Assembly: GCA_022452145.1 (NCBI GenBank)
Contig: JAKURY010000010.1
Coordinates: 20,705-84,704, forward strand
Direction of reading: 5' to 3'
Length of the DNA: 64,000 nucleotides
Origin: Acidimicrobiales bacterium
GTDB lineage: Bacteria > Actinomycetota > Acidimicrobiia > Acidimicrobiales > MedAcidi-G1
Position numbers and translations under genes: made by a program. How positions within the stretch are numbered: position 1 is the first letter of the stretch; each line of letters begins with the position of its first letter. Shown piece by piece: positions 16,761 to 25,893 of the stretch. The notes under the pieces were generated by a model. That model was not told where the DNA came from, ran no database searches, and saw only the letters and a list, made by a program, of their open reading frames with translations.

Positions 16761-17805
16761 GATCGTCTCCTTCCGGCTCGGGCCCACCGACGGTGTCTCG
16801 GTAGTAGCACGGAACTGGTCCGATGCGCTCACCCGGATGGGTTTCGACCTGACCTGGGTGGCCGGTGACGTCGAGCCGGGCTGGACCGACGAGCGTCCTC
16901 TGACGCTGGTGGGCGGGCTCGGGATCGACGCCGGGTTCCCGCCGGACCCCGACGAGTTGGCCGCAGCCCTGGAGGACGCCGACCTGGTGGTGGTCGAGAA
17001 CCTGTGCACCATCCCCCTGAACCTCCCGGCCTCGGTGGCCGTCGCCGAGGCGCTCCGCGGTCGACCGGCCGTGCTCCACCACCACGACCCCCCGTGGCAG
17101 CGGGCCCGCTTCGCCCATGTCACCGAACTTCCCCCGGAGGACCCCACCTGGCTCCACGTCACCATCAACGACCTGACACGCCACCAGATGGCGGAACGAG
17201 GCATCACCGCCACCACCATCCGCAACGGGTTCGAACCCGACCCGCCGCCGGGCGACCGCCAGCGCACCCGTGCTCGGCTCGGCCTGTCACCCGACGACCG
17301 CCTTGTGGTCCACCCGGTGAGGGCCATCGGCCGCAAGGCGGTGGGTCGGGCCGTGGGCATCGCCGAGGCGCTGGACGCCACCTACTGGCTGCTCGGTCCG
17401 GCCGAGGACGGCTACGGCCCGGAACTGGCCCGCGAGCTTGCAGCCGCCCGGTGCCCGGTAATCCACGCCTCCCAGGCCGACCGGTCCGACCTGTACGCGG
17501 CCGCCGACGTCGTGGTGTTCCCCTCGACCTGGGAGGGCTTCGGGAACCCCCCGGTGGAGGCCTCTCTGGCCCGACGGCCGGTGGTGGTGGGTGGCTATCC
17601 GGTGGCCGATGAGCTCCGCGCCCTGGGGTTCAGCTGGTTCGACGCCGACGACCTCGACCCGCTGATGGCGTGGCTGGGGTCGCCTGCGACCCGGCGCCAC
17701 GCCCTGCTCGAGGCCAACAGGGCGGTGGCCGTCCGGGAACTCTCGCTGGATCGCATGGCCGATCGTCTGGAATCCCTCCTGGCCGCGGCAGGCTGGCTCC
17801 CGTGA
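16732..17805 (+). CDS. Glycosyltransferase family 4-like protein (start uncertain)
   Basis: About 357 aa from a TTG. Family-typical sequence begins TIVSFRLGPTDGVSVVARNW, but no ATG or GTG lies at that point. The only near in-frame initiators are the TTG at 16732 and an ATG at 16639. The GT-B fold shows LVVVENLCTIP, a donor-domain VHPVRAIGRK, DLYAAADVVVFPSTWEGFGNPPVEASLARRPV and a C-terminal DRMADRLESLL. It overlaps the divergent hydrolase gene by 29 bases or more, suggesting that the original intergenic region was lost. Acceptor unknown. Confidence 0.78.
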   Translation: MPPTRKPRCTIVSFRLGPTDGVSVVARNWSDALTRMGFDLTWVAGDVEPGWTDERPLTLVGGLGIDAGFPPDPDELAAALEDADLVVVENLCTIPLNLPASVAVAEALRGRPAVLHHHDPPWQRARFAHVTELPPEDPTWLHVTINDLTRHQMAERGITATTIRNGFEPDPPPGDRQRTRARLGLSPDDRLVVHPVRAIGRKAVGRAVGIAEALDATYWLLGPAEDGYGPELARELAAARCPVIHASQADRSDLYAAADVVVFPSTWEGFGNPPVEASLARRPVVVGGYPVADELRALGFSWFDADDLDPLMAWLGSPATRRHALLEANRAVAVRELSLDRMADRLESLLAAAGWLP

Positions 17806-18089
17806 ACACGGTCGGTGGAACTTCATCGCCGCACGAGGACCCGGTGCTGGCCCGCCGAGCCTCACTTCGACGCCTGGCCCACCTGGGCCAGCGGCTCGGG
17901 TACCTGGCCTTCGTTGTCTCCATCGTGGTGTTCGCCATCGGGCTCTCCACGGGATTCTCGGACGGCGTGGCAACCTCGCTGGTGGTGCTGCTGGTCGCCG
18001 GATCGTTCGTCCTCGCCCCGGCCATCGTGCTCCACCACGCGGTCCGGGCAGCCGATGACGAGGACCGGGGCACCACCGGAGGCCACTGA
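17802..18089 (+). CDS. Small two-helix membrane protein
   Basis: 95 aa with a GTG start overlapping the glycosyltransferase stop (GTGA), so translationally coupled. Two hydrophobic segments (about residues 33-52 and 59-78), cytoplasmic basic N-terminus LARRASLRRLAHLGQRLG and an acidic tail. No family recognised. Similar small proteins are common next to actinobacterial glycosyltransferases. Confidence 0.65.
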   Translation: MNTVGGTSSPHEDPVLARRASLRRLAHLGQRLGYLAFVVSIVVFAIGLSTGFSDGVATSLVVLLVAGSFVLAPAIVLHHAVRAADDEDRGTTGGH

Positions 18090-18118
18090 GAGGCGGCCAC
18101 ATTATCTTCCGCCCGGTT

Positions 18119-18130
18119 CCCGCTGGCGGG
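18119..18130. promoter_or_regulatory. Possible TetR operator (imperfect palindrome)
   Basis: CCCGCTGGCGGG, an inverted repeat with a mismatched centre, lies 11 bases upstream of the -10 box of the TetR gene, over the expected -35 region. Suggestive only. Confidence 0.2.
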
Positions 18131-18141
18131 CCCGGTATGCC

Positions 18142-18147
18142 TACCGT
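18142..18147 (+). promoter_or_regulatory. Putative -10 box, leaderless promoter of the TetR gene
   Basis: TACCGT followed by 6 bases and the ATG; no Shine-Dalgarno sequence. Confidence 0.5.
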
Positions 18148-18153
18148 CACAGC

Positions 18154-18741
18154 ATGACCACCACGGCCACCCGATCCCGCATGCCGGCCGCAGAGCGGCG
18201 GCGGCAGATCCTCGACGTCGGGCTGGAGGTGTTCGCCCGCCACGGCTACCACGACACCTCGATGAGCGCCCTGGCGGCAGAGGCCGGTGTGACCAAGCCG
18301 GTTCTGTACCAGCACTTCGCATCCAAGCACGACCTGTTCGAGGTCCTGCTGGCCGAGACCGGCGACCGGCTGATGAGGGCCATCGAGGCGTGCGAGGTGG
18401 AGGAGACGCCGAGGCGTCGGGTCGAAGCCGGCTTCCGGGCCTTCTTCAGGTTCTTCGAGGAGCAACCTGCCGCCTTCGCCGTCCTCTACGGCTCCAGCCT
18501 GGCCGTCGACCCGGAGTTCCGCCGCGATGCCAGACGGGTCCGTGACACCTTCGCCGAGTACCTGACCGGCCTCATCCGCACCGTCGACCACGAGTCGGCC
18601 CTGGCCATGGCTGCCGGGATCAACGGGCTGTCGGAGGGCATGATTCGCCACTGGATGCACGGGCAGCGGACCCGCCCCGCCGAGGAGATGGCCGCCCTGG
18701 CTGCCCGCCTGGCGTGGGGTGGCCTGGACTCCCTGGCCTGA
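18154..18741 (+). CDS. TetR family transcriptional regulator
   Basis: 195 aa. The N-terminal HTH reads RRRQILDVGLEVFARHGYHDTSMSAL..AGVTKPVLYQHFASKHDLFEVLL, a textbook TetR DNA-binding domain (residues 10-60). The C-terminal ligand domain has no identifiable inducer pocket. The start is set by the -10 box at 18142. The ligand and targets cannot be named; its convergent neighbour is a NUDIX gene and the upstream gene encodes a small membrane protein. Confidence 0.9.
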   Translation: MTTTATRSRMPAAERRRQILDVGLEVFARHGYHDTSMSALAAEAGVTKPVLYQHFASKHDLFEVLLAETGDRLMRAIEACEVEETPRRRVEAGFRAFFRFFEEQPAAFAVLYGSSLAVDPEFRRDARRVRDTFAEYLTGLIRTVDHESALAMAAGINGLSEGMIRHWMHGQRTRPAEEMAALAARLAWGGLDSLA

Positions 18742-18774
18742 GGCCACCGGGCCCCGGCTGGGGTCAGTCCAGGG
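18731..18774. terminator. Candidate bidirectional hairpin terminator
   Basis: CCCTGG-c-CTGA pairs with TCAG-t-CCAGGG around a 22-base loop. The stem includes the stop codons of both convergent genes (TetR TGA and NUDIX TGA). No U-tract. Confidence 0.4.
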
Positions 18775-19255
18775 GCTCCGGGGAGATGTCGATGGGTACC
18801 TCTGGCAGGTCGCCAGCCACAATGGGTGCCAGGTGCTGGCGCAGCAGTGCCGGCAGGACCGGCTCGGTCGAGGCCAGGAGCTCGTCCAACGTCCACCAGC
18901 GTGCGCCCCGGAATGCCGCTGCCTCCAGTGCCTCCAGGTGCCTTGGCCGGTACTCGCCACCGTCGCACCACGCCACGTGGATCTTCTCGTGGCTGTCGAA
19001 GAAGTAGCCACCAAAGGTGAACTGCACGTGCTGGGTCCATATGACCGGCCCCATCTCCACGTCCTCGATGCCGGTCTCCTCGACGAGCTCCCGGGTGGCT
19101 GCCACCGCCGAGTCCTCTCCCAGGTCGATTCCCCCGCCGGGGATCTCCCACCAGGCGGGCTTGTAGGGGTCGAGGGGGTCCTCGGCGTTCACCAGGAAGA
19201 TCCGCCCCTCGCCGTCGAGAAGCACCACCCTGGCCGCCGGTCGCCTCAGGAACAC
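18764..19255 (-). CDS. NUDIX hydrolase
   Basis: 163 aa from a GTG (VFLRRPAARVVLLDGEG). The NUDIX box GGGIDLGEDSAVAATRELVEETGI has the Gx5Ex7REUxEExGU pattern complete, so it should hydrolyse a nucleoside diphosphate linked to another group. Upstream in-frame sequence is poorly conserved in character, so the GTG start is preferred. The gene follows the Fur-family gene by 52 bases on the same strand. Substrate unknown. Confidence 0.88.
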   Translation of the reverse strand: MFLRRPAARVVLLDGEGRIFLVNAEDPLDPYKPAWWEIPGGGIDLGEDSAVAATRELVEETGIEDVEMGPVIWTQHVQFTFGGYFFDSHEKIHVAWCDGGEYRPRHLEALEAAAFRGARWWTLDELLASTEPVLPALLRQHLAPIVAGDLPEVPIDISPEPLD

Positions 19256-19307
19256 TGGCGGTAGACCTGGTGCCGCTTCGACGGGTCCGTCATGGTCGGG
19301 CGGACCG

Positions 19308-19778
19308 TCATCGGCAGTCGGCGCAGCGGCCGAGCATGTCGAAGCGGTGGGCCTCCACACGGAACCCGCCGTCGGCCGCCACCTCCACCAGGGCGGCCAC
19401 CTGCTGTTCGAACTCGTCCGGCACGTGGAAGTCCTCCACCCGCCCGCAGACGTCACAGACCAGGTGGTGGTGGTGCCCGGTCAGCGACTCGTGGAGCTCG
19501 AACCGGGCGTGGTCGTCGCCTGCGTCCACCCTCCGCGCCACCCCGACGTCCACCAGCTCACCGAGGTTGCGGTAGGCGGAGCTCTGGGCCAGGCGCCGTC
19601 TGGCGTCGACGGCCAGGATCTCGGGCAGGGTCAACGGTCGACCGGCACCGGCCAGTACCTCGACCACGGCGTGCCGCGATCGGCTGTAGCGCATCCCGGC
19701 GGCCCGGAGGCGACGGCCCACCGTGACGTGCAGGTCATCGATGGCTCCGTCGTCGACGTGTGGGTGGTCCTCGGACAT
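19308..19778 (-). CDS. Fur-family metalloregulator
   Basis: 156 aa from ATG. The DNA-binding domain reads SRSRHAVVEVLAGAGRPLTLPEI and AQSSAYRNLGELVDVGVARRV. The metal and dimerisation region has ESLTGHHHHLVCDVCGRVEDF with four consecutive histidines and a CxxC, and the C-terminus ends CADCR (second CxxC). Paired CxxC motifs give the structural zinc site. Whether it senses Fe, Zn or peroxide is undecided. A palindrome on its promoter suggests autoregulation. Confidence 0.88.
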   Translation of the reverse strand: MSEDHPHVDDGAIDDLHVTVGRRLRAAGMRYSRSRHAVVEVLAGAGRPLTLPEILAVDARRRLAQSSAYRNLGELVDVGVARRVDAGDDHARFELHESLTGHHHHLVCDVCGRVEDFHVPDEFEQQVAALVEVAADGGFRVEAHRFDMLGRCADCR

Positions 19779-19783
19779 GGAGG

Positions 19784-19799
19784 CCAAGCCTAGGCCTGG
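19784..19799. promoter_or_regulatory. Candidate Fur-family operator (16-bp near-perfect palindrome)
   Basis: CCAAGCCTAGGCCTGG has a perfect GCCTAGGC core and matching CCA/TGG ends, with one mismatched pair. It covers the -10 box of the Fur-family gene. It is GC-rich and unlike the AT-rich E. coli Fur box, so binding is a hypothesis. Confidence 0.35.
19787..19792 (-). promoter_or_regulatory. Putative -10 box, leaderless promoter of the Fur-family gene
   Basis: On the minus strand TAGGCT is followed by 8 bases and the ATG (19778). This supports ATG 19778 over the TTG three codons upstream. Confidence 0.45.
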
Positions 19800-19841
19800 C
19801 AGCCGGTATCGGGAATCCCTGAGAACGAGTACCGGCCCACC

Positions 19842-20327
19842 TCAGGGGCGTCGACGCATCAGCGCGTTGCGGCGAGTCCGGCACACCAGCTCGTCACGCT
19901 GGTTGTGCGCCCGGTGATCGAAGGTCACTATGCCCGCGTCGGGACGTGAACCGGACGCCCGGACGGACACCACCTCGGTCTCGAACCTCAGCGTGTCGCC
20001 GAGCAGCACCGGTGCGGGGAACGCCGACTCCTCGAAACCCAGGTTGGCCACCGTGGTGCCCAGCGTGGTGTCGCCCACGCTCACCCCGACCACCAGGCCC
20101 AGCGTGAACAGGCTGTTGACGAGGCGCTCCCCGAACTCCGTCGCCGCGGCGAACGTGGCGTCCAGGTGCAGCGGCTGCGGATTGTGGGTCAGGGCGCAGA
20201 ACAGGGTGTTGTCGGCCTCAGTGACCGTCCGGGTCAGAGCGTGGCGGACCACCAGCCCCACGGGGAGTTCCTCGAACCAGCGACCCATCGCACCGTCGAC
20301 CAGTTCCGGGGTGGTGGCGGCATCCAT
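19842..20327 (-). CDS. MaoC-like dehydratase
   Basis: 161 aa hot-dog fold. Recognised by [25 protein letters not shown] (hydratase Asp/His positions), [17 protein letters not shown], and [17 protein letters not shown]. Such proteins hydrate enoyl-CoA or mesaconyl-type CoA esters. A CAGACT box lies 6 bases before the ATG. It is divergent from acetoacetyl-CoA synthetase with only 58 bases between them, suggesting shared CoA-ester metabolism. Confidence 0.85.
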   Translation of the reverse strand: MDAATTPELVDGAMGRWFEELPVGLVVRHALTRTVTEADNTLFCALTHNPQPLHLDATFAAATEFGERLVNSLFTLGLVVGVSVGDTTLGTTVANLGFEESAFPAPVLLGDTLRFETEVVSVRASGSRPDAGIVTFDHRAHNQRDELVCRTRRNALMRRRP

Positions 20328-20371
20328 GTTCGCAGTCTGGCCGACCGGACGTGAACCCGCGTCGAGGGCCC

Positions 20372-20377
20372 TAATCT
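20372..20377 (+). promoter_or_regulatory. Putative -10 box, leaderless promoter of aacS
   Basis: TAATCT followed by 8 bases and the ATG; no Shine-Dalgarno sequence. Confidence 0.45.
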
Positions 20378-20385
20378 CACGAGCC

Positions 20386-22329
20386 ATGACCACCCCCATC
20401 TGGACGCCCGACGTGCATCGCCGATCCACGAGCCAGGTCGAGGAGTTCCGGGTGGCGGTCGGCGTCGAGGGTGGCTACCGGGACCTCCACCGCTGGTCGG
20501 TGGACCATCCGGGCGACTTCTGGCGCGCGGCATGGGACCACCTGGGCGTGGTGGGCGACCCGGGCGACCAACCGATCCAGTCGATCGGCGACCACCCCAC
20601 CGGCACCCGCTTCTTCCCGGACGGCTACCTGAACTTCGCCGAAAACCTCCTGGCCCACGCCGACGACTCGCCAGCACTGGTGTTCCGGGGCGAGGACGGC
20701 TCTCGCCGGGAACTCTCCCGGCAGGACCTCCACGACCTGGTCTCGCGACTCCAACAGGCACTCCTGGACCTCGGGGTGGAGCCAGGCGATCGGGTGGCGG
20801 CGTGGCTTCCGAACGTCGCGGAGACGTACGCCGTCATGCTGGCCTCGGCTTCGATCGGCGCCGTGTTCTCCTCCACCTCGCCCGACTTCGGAACCGATGG
20901 CGTGCTGGACCGGTTCGGCCAGATCGAACCGGTCGTGCTGTTCGCCACCGACGGCTACCACTACGGGGGTCGCCACCACGACGTCACCCCCCGGCTGGCC
21001 GACGTGGCCGCCGGACTGCCCACCCTCCGCCGGGTAGTGGTAGTTGGTGGCGACCCGGAAGAGACCACCTACGGGCCGCTGCCGGGTGGCGCTGTCACCC
21101 TCGACGCGTTCCTGGACCCGTACGACGCCGGGCCGGTCCGGTTCCTGAACCTGGCGTTCGACCACCCGCTCTACGTCCTGTACTCGTCCGGAACGACCGG
21201 AAAGCCCAAGTGCATCGTGCACAGGGCCGGCGGAATCCTCCTCAAGCACCTGGTGGAGCACCGGCTCCAGTGCGACGTCCGGTCCGGCGACCGGGTCTTC
21301 TACTTCACGACGGCTGGCTGGATGATGTGGAACTGGCTGGCCTCGGGCCTGGCCGCCGGAGCCACGCTGGTCCTCTACGACGGCTCGCCCTTCCACCCGG
21401 ATGGCACCCGGCTGTTCGACCTCGTGGACGACTGTGACGTGACGTTGTTCGGCGTGTCGGCCAAGTTCATCGACTCGGTGGCCAAGGCCGGACTACGTCC
21501 GGCGGGGACCCACGACCTCGGCTCGTTGCGGACCATCTGCTCCACCGGTAGCCCGCTCAGCCCCGAGGGCTTCGCCCACGTCCACGCCGACTGGAAGGCG
21601 GACGTCCACCTGGCGTCGATCTCCGGCGGTACCGACCTGTGTGGCTGCCTCGTCGGTGGCCAGCCGACGGGACCGGTCCACGCAGGCCAGATCCAGGGCC
21701 CGATGCTGGGCATGGACATGGACGTCGTCGACGAGGGCGGTTCGCCCGTCGGACCCGGGACACGGGGCGAGCTGGTCTGCCGATCGGCCTTCCCGTCCAT
21801 GCCCCTCGGATTCTGGGACGACCCGGACGACCGGAGGTACCACGCGGCCTACTTCGACCGGTTCGCCGGCCTCTGGCACCAGGGCGACTTCGCCGAACGG
21901 ACCGTCGAGGGGGGCTTCGTCATCCACGGACGATCGGACGCCACGCTCAATCCGGGCGGCGTCCGCATCGGTACCGCCGAGATCTACCGGCGCGTCGAAG
22001 GCCTCGCCGAGGTCACCGAGGCGCTGGTCATCGGCCAGCGGTGGGAGGCAGACACCCGGATCGTGCTGTTCGTGGTCACCGCCGCCGGCATCAACCTCGA
22101 CGACGACCTGCGCGCCCGCATCCGGGCCGACATCCGGACCGGAGCCTCACCCCACCACGTGCCGTCGATCATCCTCGAGGTGCCCGAACTCCCCAGGACC
22201 CGTTCGGGCAAGTTGGTGGAGCTGGCCGTCCGAAACGTCGTTGAAGGTCGCCCCGTCACCAACTCCGAGGCGCTGGCCAACCCCGCCGCCCTGGACCACT
22301 TCAGGAACCTGCCCGAGCTGGCCGTCTGA
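20386..22329 (+). CDS. aacS: Acetoacetyl-CoA synthetase
   Basis: 647 aa, typical for acetoacetate-CoA ligase. The N-terminal ACAS_N region ([17 protein letters not shown]) precedes the AMP-binding core: [41 protein letters not shown], and the C-terminal domain [20 protein letters not shown] with the catalytic lysine region [11 protein letters not shown]. Substrate preference for acetoacetate is inferred from overall similarity ([18 protein letters not shown]). It would feed ketone bodies or polyhydroxybutyrate products into central metabolism. Confidence 0.9.
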   Translation: MTTPIWTPDVHRRSTSQVEEFRVAVGVEGGYRDLHRWSVDHPGDFWRAAWDHLGVVGDPGDQPIQSIGDHPTGTRFFPDGYLNFAENLLAHADDSPALVFRGEDGSRRELSRQDLHDLVSRLQQALLDLGVEPGDRVAAWLPNVAETYAVMLASASIGAVFSSTSPDFGTDGVLDRFGQIEPVVLFATDGYHYGGRHHDVTPRLADVAAGLPTLRRVVVVGGDPEETTYGPLPGGAVTLDAFLDPYDAGPVRFLNLAFDHPLYVLYSSGTTGKPKCIVHRAGGILLKHLVEHRLQCDVRSGDRVFYFTTAGWMMWNWLASGLAAGATLVLYDGSPFHPDGTRLFDLVDDCDVTLFGVSAKFIDSVAKAGLRPAGTHDLGSLRTICSTGSPLSPEGFAHVHADWKADVHLASISGGTDLCGCLVGGQPTGPVHAGQIQGPMLGMDMDVVDEGGSPVGPGTRGELVCRSAFPSMPLGFWDDPDDRRYHAAYFDRFAGLWHQGDFAERTVEGGFVIHGRSDATLNPGGVRIGTAEIYRRVEGLAEVTEALVIGQRWEADTRIVLFVVTAAGINLDDDLRARIRADIRTGASPHHVPSIILEVPELPRTRSGKLVELAVRNVVEGRPVTNSEALANPAALDHFRNLPELAV

Positions 22330-22375
22330 CCGCCCGGCCGATCAGGACCCTTGCGATGGCACTCCGCCCGCCCGC

Positions 22376-22999
22376 TCAGAACTCGTACAGTGGCACCCCG
22401 GCCACCTGAAGGTGGCCCAGTTCGTTCACCGACCGCATTGTGCGGTGCCCGGCAGAAGACGCTGCGACCCGGCTGATCGACGTGTAGCGGGCCTCGTAGA
22501 ACATCACGGAGTCGATGCCCAGGACGTGTGACAGGTAGGCGGAGACCACGCCCCCGTGGCAGCCCACGGCCACGGTCCGACCCGGGTTGGCTGCGATGAT
22601 CCGGTCCATCCCGGTCACCACCTGGTCCCGGAACGCCTCGGGATCGGCCAGGACCTCACCGGCCATGATCTGGTCCCAGCGGGGATCGCCGATGGCCCTG
22701 AGCCGCTCCATGGGTATGTACTCGACCTCACCCTCGTCGTACTCGGTGACCAGTGGTTCCACGACCACGTCGAGTCCGAGCCGCCGTGCCAGAGGGACCA
22801 CCGTCTCGCGGGCCCTGGCTTTGGGGCTGGCGTAGACGGCGTCGATGCGCGCCTCGGCCGTGGGCCCGTCGGTCAACCAGTCGGCCAGCGCCTCGGCCTG
22901 GCACCGTCCCAGGGCCGAGAGGTGCGGGTCGGCCTCCTCCCCGGTGACGGTGTTGTCGACGGTGACCGGGAGCGCGTGTCGGATGAGGAGCAGTTCCAT
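22376..22999 (-). CDS. Histidine phosphatase family protein
   Basis: 207 aa. MELLLIRHALPV holds the RH catalytic motif; VYASPKARARETVVPLA and VAVGCHGGVVSAYL give the second-half catalytic His. Phosphoglycerate-mutase-like fold. No specific substrate can be named. The gene is divergent from the LLM oxidoreductase with 49 bases between starts. Confidence 0.87.
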   Translation of the reverse strand: MELLLIRHALPVTVDNTVTGEEADPHLSALGRCQAEALADWLTDGPTAEARIDAVYASPKARARETVVPLARRLGLDVVVEPLVTEYDEGEVEYIPMERLRAIGDPRWDQIMAGEVLADPEAFRDQVVTGMDRIIAANPGRTVAVGCHGGVVSAYLSHVLGIDSVMFYEARYTSISRVAASSAGHRTMRSVNELGHLQVAGVPLYEF

Positions 23000-23035
23000 G
23001 ACCGGCCGGACGCTAGCCCTGCCCGGTCCCACGGG

Positions 23036-23041
23036 TACCGT
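23036..23041 (+). promoter_or_regulatory. Putative -10 box, leaderless promoter of the LLM gene
   Basis: TACCGT followed by 7 bases and the ATG; no Shine-Dalgarno sequence. Confidence 0.45.
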
Positions 23042-23048
23042 CGGCACC

Positions 23049-24083
23049 ATGAAGATCGACGGTGGCCTCACCGGCCTGACCACGCCGGCTGACTCCGGTG
23101 GCCTGGCCGCGATCGGCGAATCGGCACGACGGCTCGAGGAGGCCGGCTACGCCGGCGCATGGACCGCCGAGACGAGCCACGACCCGTTCCTGCCCCACAT
23201 GCTCGCCGCCGAGCACACCCGCCGGATCGAGCTAGGCACGTCAATCGCGGTGGCCTTCGCCAGGAACCCGATGCTGCTGGCGAACCTCGGCCACGACCTC
23301 CAGCGCTACACCGACGGCCGCTTCATCCTCGGCCTCGGCACCCAGATCAGGCCCCACATAACCAAGCGGTTCTCCATGGAGTGGTCCCGGCCGGCGGCCC
23401 GCATGAGGGAGATGATCAGCGCGGTGCGGGCCATCTGGACGACGTGGAACGAGGGAACGAAGCTCGACTTCCGGGGCGACTTCTACCGACACACCCTCAT
23501 GACCCCCTTCTTCGACCCGGGCCCCAACGAATGCGGCCCGCCCAAGGTGTTCCTGGCCGCCGTCGGACCGCTCATGTGCGAGGTGGCCGGCGAGGTCTGC
23601 GACGGGCTGATCTGCCACGCCTTCAGCACCGAGAGGTACCTCCGGGAGGTCACCATCCCCGCCGTGGAGCGGGGCCTGGAGAAGTCCGGACGGACCCTGG
23701 CTGACTTCGAGTTCGTCGGACCGGGCTTCGTGGTCACCGGAGAGACCGAGGAGGCCATGGCCAGCGCCGCCACCGGGGTGCGTCAACAGATCGCCTTCTA
23801 CGGGTCCACCCCGGCCTACCGCCCGGTGCTGGACGTGCACGGCTGGGGCGAACTCCAGGCCGACCTGAACCGCATGTCCAAGCAGGGTGAGTGGCAGGCC
23901 ATGGGCGATCTCATCGACGACGAGATCCTCTCGACCTTCGCAGTCGTCGGAGAACAGGACGCCATCGCGCGGGGGTTCCGTGACCGCTACGGCGACTGTG
24001 TCGACCGGCTCAGCTTCTACGCCTCGGGCTCCGAGGGTGGGCTGGACTTCTGGGAGCCGATCGTCGCCGACCTCTCGTCCTGA
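23049..24083 (+). CDS. LLM-class F420-dependent oxidoreductase (TIGR03617-like)
   Basis: 344 aa luciferase-like TIM barrel. GGLAAIGESARRLEEAGYAGAWTAETSHDPFLP is the typical N-terminal strand-helix; IELGTSIAVAFARNPMLLANLGHDLQ and GRFILGLGTQIRPHITKRF follow; DFRGDFYRHTLMTPFF and FVVTGETEEAM are later landmarks. These proteins use F420 or FMN; coenzyme F420 is usual in Actinobacteria. The substrate is unknown. Confidence 0.87.
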   Translation: MKIDGGLTGLTTPADSGGLAAIGESARRLEEAGYAGAWTAETSHDPFLPHMLAAEHTRRIELGTSIAVAFARNPMLLANLGHDLQRYTDGRFILGLGTQIRPHITKRFSMEWSRPAARMREMISAVRAIWTTWNEGTKLDFRGDFYRHTLMTPFFDPGPNECGPPKVFLAAVGPLMCEVAGEVCDGLICHAFSTERYLREVTIPAVERGLEKSGRTLADFEFVGPGFVVTGETEEAMASAATGVRQQIAFYGSTPAYRPVLDVHGWGELQADLNRMSKQGEWQAMGDLIDDEILSTFAVVGEQDAIARGFRDRYGDCVDRLSFYASGSEGGLDFWEPIVADLSS

Positions 24084-24178
24084 TCCCGCCTGCCGACCAC
24101 CGTCAGTCCGCCGGGTCACCCGACCTCGGTACTGAGGCTGGCGACGTATCCGCCGCGGTCCGGCCGACGGTCGCCCGA

Positions 24179-24184
24179 TAGGTT
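24179..24184 (+). promoter_or_regulatory. Putative -10 box, leaderless promoter of fumarase
   Basis: TAGGTT followed by 6 bases and the ATG; no Shine-Dalgarno sequence. Confidence 0.5.
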
Positions 24185-24190
24185 TCACAC

Positions 24191-25843
24191 ATGGCCGATC
24201 AGGAGGAGTTCGCCTACACGGACCTGCTCCCGCTGGTCCAGGATGCTTACGACACCACCACGTTCCGGAAGCTCTCCGACGAGGGGGTGTCGCCGGTGGG
24301 GGGCCCGGGAGGCCGGACCTTCCTGGAGGTCGACTCCGAGGCGATCCGCCTGCTCACGGCCACGGCGATGCGTGACATCGCCCACCTCCTGCGTACGGGC
24401 CACCTGGCACAGCTGGCGGCCATCCTGGACGACCCGGAGGCCTCGGCCAACGACCAGTTCGTGGCTTCCGAGCTCCTCCAGAACGCCTGCATCGCAGCGG
24501 GCGGCGTCCTTCCGTCCTGCCAGGACACCGGCACGGCCATCGTGTCAGCCAAGAAGGGCGACCTGGTGCTCACCGACGGCAACGACCGGGAGGCCATCTC
24601 CCGCGGCGTATACGACACCTACCTGACGTCCAACCTGCGCTACTCCCAGCTGGCACCGCTAGACATGTTCGCCGAACGGAACACCGGGTCGAACCTCCCC
24701 GCCCAGATAGAAATCGAGTCGGTACCCGGCGACGCCTACAAGTTCCTGTTCATGGCCAAGGGCGGCGGCTCGGCCAACAAGAGCTTCCTCTTCCACGAGA
24801 CGAAGGCCCTGCTCAACCCCGAGAGCCTGGCCCGGTTCCTGGACGAGAAGCTGCGGACGCTGGGCACCTCGGCCTGTCCGCCGTACCACCTGGCCGTCGT
24901 CATCGGCGGCACCTCGGCCGAGCACACCCTGCGGACCGCCAAGTACGCCTCGGCCCACTACCTCGACAACCTCCCGACCACCGGAAGCCCGACGGGCCAC
25001 GGCTTCCGGGACCTCGGATGGGAGGAGGAGATCCTGGAGATGACGCGCGGGTTCGGAATCGGGGCGCAGTTCGGCGGCAAGTACTTCTGCCACGACGTCC
25101 GGGTGATCCGACTCCCCCGACACGGCGCCTCCAACCCGGTCGGGATAGCAGTCTCGTGCTCCGCCGACCGACAGGCCCTGGGAATGATCACCGGCGATGG
25201 CGTCTTCCTGGAGCACCTGGAGGAGGACCCCGCCCGGTTCCTCCCCGAGGTGGTGGATGACGACCTGTCGGCCACCGTGGTCCCCATAGACCTCGACCAG
25301 CCCATGGACGCCATCCGCAGCGAGCTGTCGAAGCACCCGGTCAAGACCCGGCTGTCGCTGACCGGGACCCTCGTGGTGGCCCGCGACATCGCGCACGCCA
25401 GGATCGCCGAGCTGCTCGATGCCGGACAACCCATGCCGGAGTACCTACGGGACCATCCCGTCTACTATGCCGGTCCTGCCAAGACCCCTGAAGGCCATGC
25501 CTCCGGATCGTTCGGACCCACCACGGCGGGCCGGATGGACGCCTACGTGGAACGCTTCCAGGCGGCCGGCGGCAGCCTCGTCATGCTGGCGAAGGGGAAC
25601 CGGTCCCGGCAGGTCACCGAGGCGTGCGCACGCCACGGCGGCTTCTACCTCGGATCGATCGGCGGGCCGGCGGCCCGACTGGCCCGGGACTCCATCCGCA
25701 GCGTCGAGGTCCTCGAGTACCCGGAGCTGGGCATGGAGGCCGTCTGGCGCATCCGGGTCGAGGACTTCCCGGCGTTCATCGTGGTCGACGACAAGGGTGG
25801 AGACTTCTTCGACGAGGTCTCCACGAGGGTCGACCTCGACTAG
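24191..25843 (+). CDS. Class I fumarate hydratase (iron-sulfur)
   Basis: 550 aa single-chain class I fumarase. The alpha part has [12 protein letters not shown] (a cluster cysteine), [26 protein letters not shown], and [22 protein letters not shown] (second cysteine). [21 protein letters not shown] supplies a further cysteine. The beta part shows [44 protein letters not shown] and the final [15 protein letters not shown]. It interconverts fumarate and malate in the TCA cycle and needs an oxygen-sensitive [4Fe-4S] cluster. Confidence 0.95.
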   Translation: MADQEEFAYTDLLPLVQDAYDTTTFRKLSDEGVSPVGGPGGRTFLEVDSEAIRLLTATAMRDIAHLLRTGHLAQLAAILDDPEASANDQFVASELLQNACIAAGGVLPSCQDTGTAIVSAKKGDLVLTDGNDREAISRGVYDTYLTSNLRYSQLAPLDMFAERNTGSNLPAQIEIESVPGDAYKFLFMAKGGGSANKSFLFHETKALLNPESLARFLDEKLRTLGTSACPPYHLAVVIGGTSAEHTLRTAKYASAHYLDNLPTTGSPTGHGFRDLGWEEEILEMTRGFGIGAQFGGKYFCHDVRVIRLPRHGASNPVGIAVSCSADRQALGMITGDGVFLEHLEEDPARFLPEVVDDDLSATVVPIDLDQPMDAIRSELSKHPVKTRLSLTGTLVVARDIAHARIAELLDAGQPMPEYLRDHPVYYAGPAKTPEGHASGSFGPTTAGRMDAYVERFQAAGGSLVMLAKGNRSRQVTEACARHGGFYLGSIGGPAARLARDSIRSVEVLEYPELGMEAVWRIRVEDFPAFIVVDDKGGDFFDEVSTRVDLD

Positions 25844-25893
25844 ACCGCTGACGCCGCCTCGTACCCGGCCATTGCCATCGTGGGGAACGGGGA

